A DNA stretch of 37,573 nucleotides, from positions 1 to 37,573 of the forward strand of contig JBBQTU010000010.1 in the NCBI GenBank assembly GCA_038213005.1. The letters are read 5' to 3'. Position 1 is the stretch's first letter; each line of letters opens with the position of its first letter. Made by a program: the position numbers and the translations under genes. Of the stretch, positions 15,513-24,762 are shown one piece after another. The notes beneath the pieces are model-generated. The model was not told the origin of the DNA and did not search any database. It saw only the letters and a program-made list of their open reading frames with translations. This stretch comes from JBBQTU01 sp038213005 (GTDB lineage: Bacteria; Planctomycetota; Phycisphaerae; Tepidisphaerales; Tepidisphaeraceae).

Positions 15513-16669
15513 TTGGCTTCACCTCCTGCGGCGAACAGCGGCCCGGTTGTAACCACTTGTCCAGCCAAGGGTTCCATGGCCGGATCCTCTGCCAGGCGGC
15601 TGGGTTGCCCGGTCCATTGCAGTTGCTGGGCACTGCCATGTCCCTTGATCGTGAAGATATCAGTGATCAGATAGCTCTGCAATGTTTCTTCGAACGCCAC
15701 TTCGGCGATCTGAGAGATCATACGCCGGCCGTCGGGCAGGCGGACAGTCTGCACCAGAACGTCGATGGCACTGGCAACCTGACGGCGCAGGGCAAACAGG
15801 GGCAGGCCGACATCGGCCATCAGAGCCATGGTTTCCAGGCGTCGGCAGGCATCGGCGGCGCTGGAGGCGTGGAGGGTGGCAAGGGTGCCGCGGTGGCCGG
15901 AGGTCATGGCCTGAATGAGGTCCAGTGCCTCGCCGCGGCGGACTTCGCCGACGACGATGCGGTCGGGGCGCATTCGCAGGGACGCGACGAAGAGGTCTCG
16001 CAGGGTGATGGCGTTGCGGCCATAGCCGTCGGCGGGGCGAGCTTCCAGTTGGACGACATGCTCCTTTTGCACCTGCAGTTCGCGCGTCTCTTCGATAACG
16101 ATGATGCGTTCGGTGGGGTCGAATCCGGTGGTGAGGACGTTCAGGAGGGTGGTCTTGCCGGAGCCCGCGCCGCCGCTGATCACGATGTTCTGGTGAGCCT
16201 TAACGGCCAGTAGCAGGAACTCCATGGCCATAGGTGTGATGGCGCTGCGCTGGAGGAGGAAGTCGGGGTCGACGGCGGCGCGGATGAATCGGCGGATGTT
16301 GATCTGCGTGCCGCTGTCGGCGATGGGGCCCAGGACAACGCATACGCGCGAGCCGTCGGGCAGGCGGCCATCGAGGATGGGGCGGTCGGGCGAGAGGGGC
16401 TGGCCGACAAATTGGGCGATATTGCCGGCGGCCGCCTGCACGTCCAGTTCGGAGGCGAATCGGGCGGTGGTGCGCTGGATGCGGCCTTCCTTTTCGCTGT
16501 AGATGTGGTCGGGCCCGTTGACCATGATCTCGGTGACTTCGGGATCGCGGAGGAAGGAGCGAAGGGGTGCTAGGAAGAAGTCGAGGCTCGCATCAAAGGC
16601 GGTGAGGCGGCCGGTCTTGGCGGCTGGCGCGGCGGTCGTTGGAGCAGCGGGTGCAGGGGTGGTGGCCAT
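15509..16669 (-). CDS. tadA: Tad pilus motor ATPase (TadA/CpaF)
   Basis: TadA is the cytoplasmic secretion ATPase that powers Flp pilus assembly. The protein has an Ala/Pro-rich N-terminus (residues 1-20), the N-terminal regulatory domain (LRDPEVTEIMVNGPDHIY), and the ILDGRLPDGSRV block. Walker A is GGAGSGKTT at about residues 166-174. These are followed by the Asp box IVIEETRELQ, Walker B (RIVVGEVRRGEALDLIQAM) and the His-box region HRGTLATLHA. All are intact. The ATG at 16669 is used; a GTG at 16681 overlapping the upstream stop as GTGA is equally possible and adds four residues. It follows the large unknown membrane protein and precedes the Flp pilin. Confidence 0.93.
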   Translation of the reverse strand: MATTPAPAAPTTAAPAAKTGRLTAFDASLDFFLAPLRSFLRDPEVTEIMVNGPDHIYSEKEGRIQRTTARFASELDVQAAAGNIAQFVGQPLSPDRPILDGRLPDGSRVCVVLGPIADSGTQINIRRFIRAAVDPDFLLQRSAITPMAMEFLLLAVKAHQNIVISGGAGSGKTTLLNVLTTGFDPTERIIVIEETRELQVQKEHVVQLEARPADGYGRNAITLRDLFVASLRMRPDRIVVGEVRRGEALDLIQAMTSGHRGTLATLHASSAADACRRLETMALMADVGLPLFALRRQVASAIDVLVQTVRLPDGRRMISQIAEVAFEETLQSYLITDIFTIKGHGSAQQLQWTGQPSRLAEDPAMEPLAGQVVTTGPLFAAGGEAK

Positions 16670-16677
16670 GGTGTCTC

Positions 16678-19635
16678 TCACTTTCCGATGAAGACCATTG
16701 TGCCTTCGGGCAAGGCGCTAGCGACGGTGCTATCCACGGCATACTTGCCCTTGCTGTACCGCGCCACGCGAAGGAGGGGGGCCGGCTGGTCGGCGGCCTT
16801 GGGCAGCGGTCCGGCGGCCCACACGCTACTGCCTTCCTCGACGGTGCCGGAGGGATAGATGGCCCAGTTGCCGCTTTCGTCGCGCATCAGAGCGCCGGTG
16901 GTGGTGAAGGAGGGTGTGACGATCTTGAAGAGCTTGGCGCGGTTGTCGCGGAGTGCCTGCAAGGCGACGTCGCTCTTGGGAATCGCGCCAGCGATATGCT
17001 GCAGGGCATCGACGGTCGCCTGGGGTACGGGCTTCTGAGGATCGTACCAGACGATGTTCTCGACCTCGTGGCGGGCGAGGTCGCGGAGGGCCGGGTCGTA
17101 GATGCCGCCAAACCCCCAGCCGGCAACCTGGACGCTGGTGTGCAGGGTTTGCTGGAGGAGAATTGAGCGGACGACCACGTCCATCTCCTTGTCCTTGAGA
17201 AGCTGCTCGACGACAGGGATGGCGAAGCTGTCCCAGTTGTCGGGAGAGATCTGCTTGAGCTGGGGGCTGAGGGTCTCGATGAATTTCGCCTGGGGGACAG
17301 GCAGGGGTTTTTCCGTGACGAGGGTGAGTGGTGGCGAAACCGTGATGGTGCGGCGCTTGGTCAGGTCGGCCGGATCGACGGCGTCGAAGGTCAGGGAGAG
17401 ACGCTCGTTGACGCGGAAGGTCTTGGGCTTGAAGTCGCCCAGGACGTAATAGCGTGTGCCATCGGAGACGGTGACGTACTTCAGGTCGGCCATCATGGGG
17501 GAGGTGAGCAGCTCACGGAACCCCTGGAGCCAGGTGCTCTTCACGGCAAGAGCATCGGCTCCTTGCGTGAGGTATTGGGTGTATCCCTTGATGGCATCGA
17601 GATAGGGCGACCGGGGGTTTGCCGCGGTGTAGGCCTGGAGTTCCTGCAGACGTTTGCGAGCCATGTCTTCGCTGGTGATGATAAGCTGGTTTGCCCATCC
17701 GTCTTGAAGGCTGTGCAGTGCCTCGATGGCGGCGCTTCCCGTGAGCAGGTCGATGGCGCGGGTGAACTCCTTACTTTGCGGAGCGTCCGGGAACCGTGTG
17801 ACAAAGGCCTCGAGTTCCTTCTGCCAGGCGTCGGCCGAGACGGCCCGCCCTCGCAGCGCAAGGAGTTGCTGGTCCTGATCCAGGTCCTTGGTAAGGGCGG
17901 CGCGTTTGTCGTCGAATTTCGTGGCGACGGCGGTGACAGCGTCAGACGCGTCCTTGCCCAGGCCGGCGGCTTTACGCAGCGGCGAGAGGTCGTTGCCCAG
18001 GGCATTTAGCGCCGCGACGGCCTCCTTCGCCGGATGTGCTGCGTCGACCGAGATGCGGTCGAGTTGCTCGGTCAACGTCTGGGCCTGGGCCTGGGCCTTG
18101 CGGTCGGCCGCATCGCGAAGTTGTCGTGCCTGCTGCTCGAGCGCGGCGATGGCACCGGCCAGCTTATTGCCGGTATCGACCCATATCAGAGGCTTACCGG
18201 CCTTACCTTCTTCGACACTCTGGTCGTCCGCGCGGGCCGTGGCCAGCAGTTCATTGACCCCCAGGCTCTGCGCGCCGGCCAGATCTGCGGCGGATCGCTG
18301 CTGCTGCTGGGTCAGGGTGCTTAGCAGCGGCTGATAGAGCAGGGAATCCCGCTCGCAGTCTTGCTGTAGTTGGGCGGTTTGCTGTTTGGCTTCAACGACG
18401 CTGGGAGACTGGCTGAACTCCGGGGCTCGCCGCTCCTGTTCCTGGATGAGCTGCTGGGCGAGCGTCAGATTGCGGGCGACATTGGCGTCGTGAATTTTCC
18501 TGGCCCAGCCGGAGGCCAGGTCTGAACGGAAATATAAATAGCCGCCCAGCAGGAGAACGACGACCATCCCAGCGATGCCTGCCAGCACCAGGCGATACCG
18601 CCGTTGTGCGGCCTTCACGCGGCCCTGCAGTTTTGCCTGCCGGCGTTCTTCGAGTTCCGGCGGGATTGGCTCGCCGAAGTCGCGCAACTTCTGGCAGGCG
18701 GCCTCGATGGTTGGCTCGGGCGCGTCGGCGTCGAGGGCGTCGGCCAGATGCTTCTGCGCCTTGGCGATGGCGTGGCGCCGGTGAGCGAGTTCATCTTCCT
18801 GCGCAATCCACGCAATGATCGGATTCAGCTCCGTCGCGGTTTGCTCCGATACGCCCTGTTTCGTGTCAGCGAGCAGTTGGCGGACCTGCTGAACCAATGA
18901 CGCGCACGTGGCGTGTTCCCGGGCGGCAAAGGCGCTACGAAGCCTTGCCAGCAGTGAGCGGAGACTGGCGTCGGTTGTCATGATGCGCAGACGCTCTTCT
19001 GCGCCGTGAGCGGCGGCAAGCAGGTCCTTGCCGACGGGTTCAAGCCAGGGGCTCTGCATCACCTCGGCCGACAGGGTCATCACGGCCTGTGCATCGTGAT
19101 GCTCAAGGGCGGCGGCGAACGCGATGCGCAGTTCCCGCATGCGCACGATCTCAAAGTCGCGAATGTCCTTTTCCCAAAAGGCGCTGCCGGTGTCGATCTC
19201 GCGGATCTGCCGCATGGTCTCCAGGCGATCCTTGATCGGCGCGTGCGAGAGCGCCAAGCGGCGATGCCGGCGCAAAAGCCTGTCCAAAGGCTCCTCCTGC
19301 CCGTATGCGTCGTTCAACTGCGAGGCTCGCTCCATCTGCAGCGGCGGGGCGACGGGCAGATCGTTGTGCTGGCAGAACTCCGCCCAGGAGGCGGCGTCGG
19401 GCAGGTCCAGAGCGGCCACCAGTTCCAGCAGGTTGGGGGCCTCGTTGGCGAGGTGAATCGCTTCAGAGCGCAGGCCCTGCTGGACCAGTGCCGAACACTG
19501 GCGCAAGCGGTCGTTTGCCTGGGCACAGAGCTGGGCGTAATCAGCGGCATCCCGTCGCACCTCATCGGTCACGGCCTGACCGGGTGTGGCGCGGAAGTCG
19601 CGGAGGAACTCGACGATGCGTTGGTAGTCGATCAT
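16678..19635 (-). CDS. Large single-pass coiled-coil membrane protein of unknown function
   Basis: I do not recognise a family. The 985-residue protein starts MIDYQRIVEFLRDF at 19635; an upstream in-frame GTG or ATG-like start at 19671 would run through a hairpin and is rejected. Residues 1-345 are predicted cytoplasmic, helical and rich in Leu/Ala/Gln/Arg. One membrane helix follows at about 347-369 (LVLAGIAGMVVVLLLGGYLYF). After it come about 300 residues of Gln-rich coiled coil (QQQQRSAADL and EQQARQLRDAADRKAQAQAQ), then a beta-rich C-terminal part ending in small SH3-like segments (DSTVASALPEGTMVFIGK). Position between the GAP1-like gene and tadA suggests a link between the signalling proteins and the Tad motor. 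That is inference from context alone. Confidence 0.7.
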   Translation of the reverse strand: MIDYQRIVEFLRDFRATPGQAVTDEVRRDAADYAQLCAQANDRLRQCSALVQQGLRSEAIHLANEAPNLLELVAALDLPDAASWAEFCQHNDLPVAPPLQMERASQLNDAYGQEEPLDRLLRRHRRLALSHAPIKDRLETMRQIREIDTGSAFWEKDIRDFEIVRMRELRIAFAAALEHHDAQAVMTLSAEVMQSPWLEPVGKDLLAAAHGAEERLRIMTTDASLRSLLARLRSAFAAREHATCASLVQQVRQLLADTKQGVSEQTATELNPIIAWIAQEDELAHRRHAIAKAQKHLADALDADAPEPTIEAACQKLRDFGEPIPPELEERRQAKLQGRVKAAQRRYRLVLAGIAGMVVVLLLGGYLYFRSDLASGWARKIHDANVARNLTLAQQLIQEQERRAPEFSQSPSVVEAKQQTAQLQQDCERDSLLYQPLLSTLTQQQQRSAADLAGAQSLGVNELLATARADDQSVEEGKAGKPLIWVDTGNKLAGAIAALEQQARQLRDAADRKAQAQAQTLTEQLDRISVDAAHPAKEAVAALNALGNDLSPLRKAAGLGKDASDAVTAVATKFDDKRAALTKDLDQDQQLLALRGRAVSADAWQKELEAFVTRFPDAPQSKEFTRAIDLLTGSAAIEALHSLQDGWANQLIITSEDMARKRLQELQAYTAANPRSPYLDAIKGYTQYLTQGADALAVKSTWLQGFRELLTSPMMADLKYVTVSDGTRYYVLGDFKPKTFRVNERLSLTFDAVDPADLTKRRTITVSPPLTLVTEKPLPVPQAKFIETLSPQLKQISPDNWDSFAIPVVEQLLKDKEMDVVVRSILLQQTLHTSVQVAGWGFGGIYDPALRDLARHEVENIVWYDPQKPVPQATVDALQHIAGAIPKSDVALQALRDNRAKLFKIVTPSFTTTGALMRDESGNWAIYPSGTVEEGSSVWAAGPLPKAADQPAPLLRVARYSKGKYAVDSTVASALPEGTMVFIGK

Positions 19636-19652
19636 ACGTCTGTCATCCAAAG

Positions 19653-19698
19653 GCTCTGTACGATCACCCAATGGTTACATTGGGTGATCGCACAGAGC
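19653..19698 (-). promoter_or_regulatory. Long intra-operon stem-loop
   Basis: The arms at 19653-19673 and 19678-19698 pair over 21 bp with a single mismatch around a 4-base loop. The core is CGATCACCCAATG and its exact complement. It occupies the 74-bp gap between the GAP1-like stop and the ATG of the large coiled-coil gene. No T-tract follows on the minus strand, so it is more like an RNA-processing, stabilising or attenuating element than a full terminator. Confidence 0.6.
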
Positions 19699-19709
19699 GT
19701 AGTCTAACC

Positions 19710-22187
19710 TCAATCTCGCTTCAGGCGCACACTGCCGACCCGCAGACCCTGCGGAAGCTCAACAACCAGTTCGAGTTCCTTGAGTTCTGCGTAGGCCGCC
19801 AACTGCTGACTGCAGGCATCGCGATGACTGACCGTATCCTGCTTCTTCGCGGCTAACGGCGCGAGCACCCGCTCCAGTTCGGCCTGCCTCTCGCGGATTG
19901 CCTTGCTTACGAGCTCGATTTCCTCGCGATACTGCTCGGGCGTCAGGTCCCCAAGTTCGGGTCTGGTTGCGTTGCGGGCCTGGGCCTGCTTCCAGTCGGC
20001 GAGGCGCTGCTCGAGTTCTTTGGTTCCGGGGGCCAGTGTGTCGCGCAGTTTCTGCATTTCCTCCTCGGCTTGCCTGATCTGCGGATCGGCCGGGGCGACG
20101 GCTTCGGTGGCCAGGGCAATGGCCTGTTTGAGGTCGCTCTCAAGGAGCCGGCCGGTGGCTGAGAAGCGGATGGTAAACCGCGCCGTGACGCCTGTCTCGC
20201 CCAGCGGCTTCTCCATGTGCAGCAACTGAACCGGGAACTTCCCCGGCGAGGGCGCGGCGGTATCGGCCGCCGCAGTGCCTTGCCAACCCGCAGGGGACAC
20301 CTTGCCCAGGGAGAGTTGCTCGGTGACGGGCAAGTCGGTCGGCCAGGCTGCATCAAACTGCGGATCGAGCAGCGAAGTCGCCTTCAGCGGGAGCGGCGCG
20401 AACTCGATCGGTTGCGGACGCAGGCCGGCGGCATCGTTCACCACCAATGCCGAGTTCTGCAGCACCCAGTAGCCCAGGCTGACCAGTTGCGGGCGGCGGA
20501 GCATGACTGAAGTACGCCATGTGAACTCCAGTTGCGGCTTGGCACGATCCAGCATGACCGACACAATCGGCGTGGAAGTGGCAGGGCCGGCGCTGTCGCG
20601 CCATTCCAGAAGCAAGCCTGGCGCGGCCCGGGTGCCGTCAGCGGACACGGCGAAGACGCCGTCCAGATCTCCCGAGCGAAACCGGAAGTAGCGATCCTTG
20701 CCCGGAAAGCGTAGTGACAGCGACGTGACGGCCTCAAGGTCATCGAAGCGGTCGGCCGCTATGCCCAGGACTCGCGTGACATCGCGAAGGCCGCCGCCGG
20801 CGCCGACGGGAGGCAGCGGGGAATCCAGCGTGATGGGGCCGGGGGCCGGACGTGTGATCACCGGCACGGGCACCGGAGCAGGAGTGACGGCGACTGGGGC
20901 AGGCGTCACGGCTGTGACGCCTGGAGGTCGCAGCGGCGGCGTGGGGACAGGTATCGCTGGTTCGCTACGCACCTCGCCGGGCGGAGCGATGGTGAGCGGC
21001 GCAGGCGGCCTTGTCACCGGCGGCAGCGGCCGGTTGCTGGACGAGCGCGAGGCCCACACCTGGAGCCAGACGCCGGCGGCGATCGCCAGGCAGGCTACAA
21101 CATAGATTGCCATCAGTCGGCGGCGACGCAGTTTACGCATCTCCGCGCCCCATGAGACTTCGGGCTGCGGCGGGGCTGCGCCGAGCGGCTCCGCCTCTGC
21201 CAGGGCAGGCACCTGAACGGGCAGTGCGGGGGGCGCCGGGGTTTCGGCCGCCAATTCAAACGGTTTGACCTCGGAGGGTTGTGGGGGCGTTGGGCCTGGC
21301 GTCGCGGTCCGCGGCCTGCTCACGAGGCGGGAGAGCTTCCCCTTCGTTGTGGCGGCCGCCGGGGCCGGCCGGGGAATCGGCACGATCTGTCCGTTGCGGG
21401 CTGCGGTCACCCATGGGCTCATCGGAGCAGCGCCCATGGCGCCGGGCCGAGTGAGGTCGATGATCAGTCCACTGGATGCCACGCGAATGGCATTGGCGGC
21501 GGCGGGGGTTCCGGCCAGGCAACAGCGCCACTGGCACGTGACGGCGCCGGGAAGGCTGGTGAAGTAAGTGTTGAAGGTCGCCTGCCAGCGCAGGGGCGGC
21601 GGCAGCAGGGCGATGACCTCGCCGATCAGCGGCAGGATTGAGTGCTCGGGACTGAAAAGCAGGCAAATCGGCTTCCATGGACTGGTTGCGATGGTCTGCG
21701 CCACCACGCCTGCCCAACCGGCCTCACCGCAGAGTGCCTGCCAGCGCGCACAGACGCCCGGGCCGATATCTCCGCGCGGAAGGGCAGCGGGGCGGGTGAT
21801 CTCACCGACCCGGCCATCCCAGCGGCGGAGCATTACCTCGCCCTGCGTGAGCATCCAGACCGGCCCGGCCGGCGCCAGCTCTGACGGCTCCAGGACCAGG
21901 TGATGAGCCAGTGCATTGGTTCGCTGGCTGTAGTCCAGGCCCGCATCGAAAATCCGCGAGAGGACGTGGTAGTCTCTTCCCTCGACGTTCAGCATCCAGT
22001 GGGCATTGCAGACGGGATTGGCCCCGGGACGCGTACTGGTATCGAAGTGATGGCGATAGCCGCTGAGGGCCTCGAGGCGGTCCCACAACCGGCGCGGGAT
22101 GCCGGGCGTCGCAGCGACCGTGCAGAAGCCGCGGTCTCCCTGCCGGATCCCTTCGGGGGCCGAAGTGTAGTAGATCTCGTGCGCCAT
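19710..22187 (-). CDS. GAP1-N2-like, membrane-anchored GTPase-associated protein
   Basis: The N-terminus (EIYYTSAPEGIRQGDRGFCTVAAT, then NPVCNAHWMLNVEG and DYHVLSRIFDAGLDYSQRTNALAHHLVL, residues 1-100) matches my recollection of the GAP1-N2 domain. This domain is found next to predicted GTPases in NTP-dependent conflict-type systems. A middle alpha/beta region runs to about residue 260. A Pro-rich linker and one membrane helix at about 357-380 (LMAIYVVACLAIAAGVWLQVWA) come next. A Pro/Val linker, a beta-rich extracytoplasmic region (about 470-690) and a coiled coil (about 690-800) complete the 825 residues. The gene lies 19 bp after a P-loop GTPase gene, the pairing expected for GAP1. The membrane anchor and extracytoplasmic half are not part of the GAP1 architecture I know. 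Confidence is good for the N-terminal family and low for function. Confidence 0.7.
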   Translation of the reverse strand: MAHEIYYTSAPEGIRQGDRGFCTVAATPGIPRRLWDRLEALSGYRHHFDTSTRPGANPVCNAHWMLNVEGRDYHVLSRIFDAGLDYSQRTNALAHHLVLEPSELAPAGPVWMLTQGEVMLRRWDGRVGEITRPAALPRGDIGPGVCARWQALCGEAGWAGVVAQTIATSPWKPICLLFSPEHSILPLIGEVIALLPPPLRWQATFNTYFTSLPGAVTCQWRCCLAGTPAAANAIRVASSGLIIDLTRPGAMGAAPMSPWVTAARNGQIVPIPRPAPAAATTKGKLSRLVSRPRTATPGPTPPQPSEVKPFELAAETPAPPALPVQVPALAEAEPLGAAPPQPEVSWGAEMRKLRRRRLMAIYVVACLAIAAGVWLQVWASRSSSNRPLPPVTRPPAPLTIAPPGEVRSEPAIPVPTPPLRPPGVTAVTPAPVAVTPAPVPVPVITRPAPGPITLDSPLPPVGAGGGLRDVTRVLGIAADRFDDLEAVTSLSLRFPGKDRYFRFRSGDLDGVFAVSADGTRAAPGLLLEWRDSAGPATSTPIVSVMLDRAKPQLEFTWRTSVMLRRPQLVSLGYWVLQNSALVVNDAAGLRPQPIEFAPLPLKATSLLDPQFDAAWPTDLPVTEQLSLGKVSPAGWQGTAAADTAAPSPGKFPVQLLHMEKPLGETGVTARFTIRFSATGRLLESDLKQAIALATEAVAPADPQIRQAEEEMQKLRDTLAPGTKELEQRLADWKQAQARNATRPELGDLTPEQYREEIELVSKAIRERQAELERVLAPLAAKKQDTVSHRDACSQQLAAYAELKELELVVELPQGLRVGSVRLKRD

Positions 22188-22206
22188 CGACCGCTGCCTC
22201 TGTGGG

Positions 22207-23544
22207 TTACGCCTTGGTTGGGACCGACGCGGCTTGCACGGCAGGAATCAGTCCGGCCTGCCAGCGGGCAAACGCGTAGAGGATCGGCGCGGTCACCCAC
22301 CGCGGGCGGATGTCGCGAGGCCGGATCAGGAGCCCCGCCTGCTCAGGATGCCGCTGCGGCGAGTGTCCCAGGGCGCTGACAGGGATATAGGTGACGTCAT
22401 TGCAGAAATCCTCGGCCACCGTCACGATCTCCGGCGCTATCTGCAGGAGCAGTTCTCGCAGCTTTCGAGATACCTGCTGGATGCGCGGCACATCTACCGC
22501 CGCCATCTGGCCATGCCCTTCCGGCGGCAGCGTGATTGGATCGGTCGTCGTGTCCACGTCCAGCAGCGACCCCCAGATATCGCTCTTGGCAACCAGCACC
22601 AGTAGCGGGCGGTCATATCGCTGATAGGCCGACAGCCCTCGATGTTTCCGCAGGCGGATGGCCGCCTCGCCCAGCACTGTTTCTTGCCGCACGGTCTGCA
22701 GCGACTCGGTGATCTGCGGGTCGGACGAGATCGCCTTGCAGCGTTCACGAAAACGCGGATCCTGCGTCGGGTCAAAGAGGTACATCAGGACCTTCGCATG
22801 TCCCAGGTGGCGCGTGACGGGGGTCAGCGAGCTGTCCTGCCCGACGCCATAGTGTTCGCCGGCGTTGTCGTACATGCACAGGATGGTACCGGCCCGGCGG
22901 CGCTGGGCGGCGTAGGGGTGGTCGGCGGCCGGATGGATCGCGAAGAGAAACGGCTTGGGCAACTGTGTCTGCTGGCCGTGCAGTCGCACCGAACGATAGA
23001 GATCGCCCTGCGTCCGCGTCTTCTCAAGCAGGGTCAGGCGATCGGGATCGTCCGGCAGGAAGAGTGTTTCCTCATAGTGGTTCAGCACCCAGTTCGATTC
23101 CTTGTCGCCGTCGGAGAAGATGATGCGGAAATGCCGGGCCAATTGCTGGCGCAACTGCCAGGTCATGGCGGCGAGAAAGTTCGACTTGCCGCTGCCGACG
23201 CTGCCGATCAGCGAGAAGAACGTGACTTCGTTCTCCAGCAGTACCCGGGGAATCGTCAGGTGACATTGCGGGCAGGCCATGGTGTGGCAAACCATCCCGC
23301 GCGGGTCGATGGCAAGGCTGTCGAGGTTGAAGCGCGTCGGCAGGAACCGAAGCGGCTCCTCGGGGAGCAGTCGGTCCCCCGCCAGATCTTCATGTTCGGC
23401 AACCCACAGGATTTCCTCCGGGCGGAACGCCTGCCAGCAGTGCGGACAGGTGACCCGCCGCACAAGGGGGGCTTCCCCCTGCGGCTCAGCGGTGCTGATC
23501 GGCTGCGAGGCGTCGGGCTGCGGGGCGCTGTCTAGAACTGCCAT
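22207..23544 (-). CDS. Zinc-ribbon P-loop GTPase (DO-GTPase-like)
   Basis: The 445-residue protein has a split zinc ribbon, C33-x2-C36 and C91-x2-C94. A Walker A/G1 motif, GSVGSGKS at residues 114-121, follows, then a G3-like DNAGE at about 224-228 and a G4-like AKSD at about 317-320. That order fits a GTPase of the TRAFAC-like DO-GTPase group rather than an ABC or AAA ATPase. No membrane helix is seen. The ATG at 23544 with GGAG about 7 bp upstream is preferred to the GTG at 23556. Its neighbours are a Ser/Thr kinase upstream (16 bp to the GTG) and a GAP1-N2-like protein downstream. The likely job is a regulatory switch controlled by or controlling the GAP1-like partner; this is inferred from the pairing. 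Confidence 0.72.
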   Translation of the reverse strand: MAVLDSAPQPDASQPISTAEPQGEAPLVRRVTCPHCWQAFRPEEILWVAEHEDLAGDRLLPEEPLRFLPTRFNLDSLAIDPRGMVCHTMACPQCHLTIPRVLLENEVTFFSLIGSVGSGKSNFLAAMTWQLRQQLARHFRIIFSDGDKESNWVLNHYEETLFLPDDPDRLTLLEKTRTQGDLYRSVRLHGQQTQLPKPFLFAIHPAADHPYAAQRRRAGTILCMYDNAGEHYGVGQDSSLTPVTRHLGHAKVLMYLFDPTQDPRFRERCKAISSDPQITESLQTVRQETVLGEAAIRLRKHRGLSAYQRYDRPLLVLVAKSDIWGSLLDVDTTTDPITLPPEGHGQMAAVDVPRIQQVSRKLRELLLQIAPEIVTVAEDFCNDVTYIPVSALGHSPQRHPEQAGLLIRPRDIRPRWVTAPILYAFARWQAGLIPAVQAASVPTKA

Positions 23545-23572
23545 TGCATTCTCCACAACATTTCAGTGTCAA

Positions 23573-24751
23573 CTACGCGGTTTCCTCGCCGCTGAGGCGG
23601 AACAGGCCGTCAACGCTGCCGGCGCTCTGCCAAATTGCGCGATCGCTGGAGACCTGGTGCAGCCGCGAGAGCAGGCCGCGCCGGATCTGCTGCTGCAGCG
23701 TGGGCAGGTCGAAAGGACCGGAAACACGGCCGCCCAGTCGCACGTAATAACGCTCCGCACTTGCTGGGGTCGATGGGGCGGCGCGTAGTGGGGCGCGGGG
23801 CGCTGCCTGGGTTGTCGTCACAGGCTCCGCGGGCGCGTCGGCCGGCGTGATGGGGGTTGGCATCGGAACGGGCCGCGCTGCCGGGGGCGCATCCAGTGCA
23901 TGCCGCAGGTCTGCCAGGAGCGCTTCGGCCGTCGCATATCGTTCGCCGGCGGATTTTCGCATGAGTTTCGCGATGATCGCGCCAATGGTCGGGGGAAAGC
24001 CGTCGCGGATTTCATGTACCGCGGCGGGAACTGTGCCCATTGAGCAGTGCCATGCCATCCACTTCGCCGGCGTGGCATCCTTGGCGGCCGCTCGCGCATC
24101 ATAGACGGCGGGAAACTGCTGACGGTAAACCTTGCCGCCCAAGGCCATCTCGTAGGCGATATGACCCAGGGCATAAAGGTCGGTCGCGGGGCAGAGCGGG
24201 CCAAGCTCGCGGCTGAGCAGTTCCGGCGCCGCGTACTTCACCGTCGCCATCACGCGCGTTCGCTCGACGTTGGCGGGGCCGGCAAGCCCGAAATCGCTGA
24301 TCTTGTGGTCGCCGAGCCTCCCTACGAGGATGTTCGACGGCGTGAGGTCGTTGTGCAAGACTGGCGGGCTCAGGCTGTGGATCGCCTCCAGGCCCGACGC
24401 CACCTGCCGGATCATCTTCACAACCTGGGCAGCTTCGCCCGGCTGCTCGCCGATCACCTGTGCCAGAACCGTCGGCACATACTCCATCGCGATCCAGGGA
24501 AGCCGATCGGCGATGCCCATGCCATAGACGGTGACCACGCCGGGGTGGCCGGACAAAGCCACGCACAAACGCACCTCGGAATAGAACCGCTGCTCGGCCT
24601 TGCTGTCGCCCTCGGCGATCACGCTCAATACCTTCAGTGCCACCGGGCGGGTGATGCCGCCGGGCAACTGCTCCTCGGCCTTATAGACCGAGCCGCTGCT
24701 GCCTTCGGACAGCACATCATGAATCACGAAGCGGTCAATCTTCTTTCTCAC
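23573..24751 (-). CDS. Ser/Thr protein kinase with C-terminal GYF-like domain
   Basis: Residues 7-285 form a Hanks-type kinase: glycine loop EGSSGSV (16-22), ATP-anchoring K40, helix-C E59, catalytic loop H133-N134-D135 with N140, D153-F154-G155 and an APELL motif. All catalytic residues are present; the loop is HND instead of HRD, so it is a non-RD kinase. A Pro/Ala linker leads to a C-terminal GYF_2-like domain (YYVRLGGRVSGPFDLPTLQQ and a later W) at about 330-380, predicted to bind proline-rich peptides. No membrane helix is present, unlike many planctomycete kinases. It starts at GTG 24751, 8 bp after GAGG, directly after the FHA gene. An FHA protein that could read its phosphothreonine marks and a proline-rich GAP1-like protein are neighbours. 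Confidence 0.9.
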   Translation of the reverse strand: MRKKIDRFVIHDVLSEGSSGSVYKAEEQLPGGITRPVALKVLSVIAEGDSKAEQRFYSEVRLCVALSGHPGVVTVYGMGIADRLPWIAMEYVPTVLAQVIGEQPGEAAQVVKMIRQVASGLEAIHSLSPPVLHNDLTPSNILVGRLGDHKISDFGLAGPANVERTRVMATVKYAAPELLSRELGPLCPATDLYALGHIAYEMALGGKVYRQQFPAVYDARAAAKDATPAKWMAWHCSMGTVPAAVHEIRDGFPPTIGAIIAKLMRKSAGERYATAEALLADLRHALDAPPAARPVPMPTPITPADAPAEPVTTTQAAPRAPLRAAPSTPASAERYYVRLGGRVSGPFDLPTLQQQIRRGLLSRLHQVSSDRAIWQSAGSVDGLFRLSGEETA

Positions 24752-24762
24752 TGACTTGGCCT

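Noticed and set aside
19635..19671. Longer start for the large coiled-coil protein
   Set aside because: The extra 12 codons would overlap the long stem-loop; the ATG at 19635 begins a sensible helical N-terminus.
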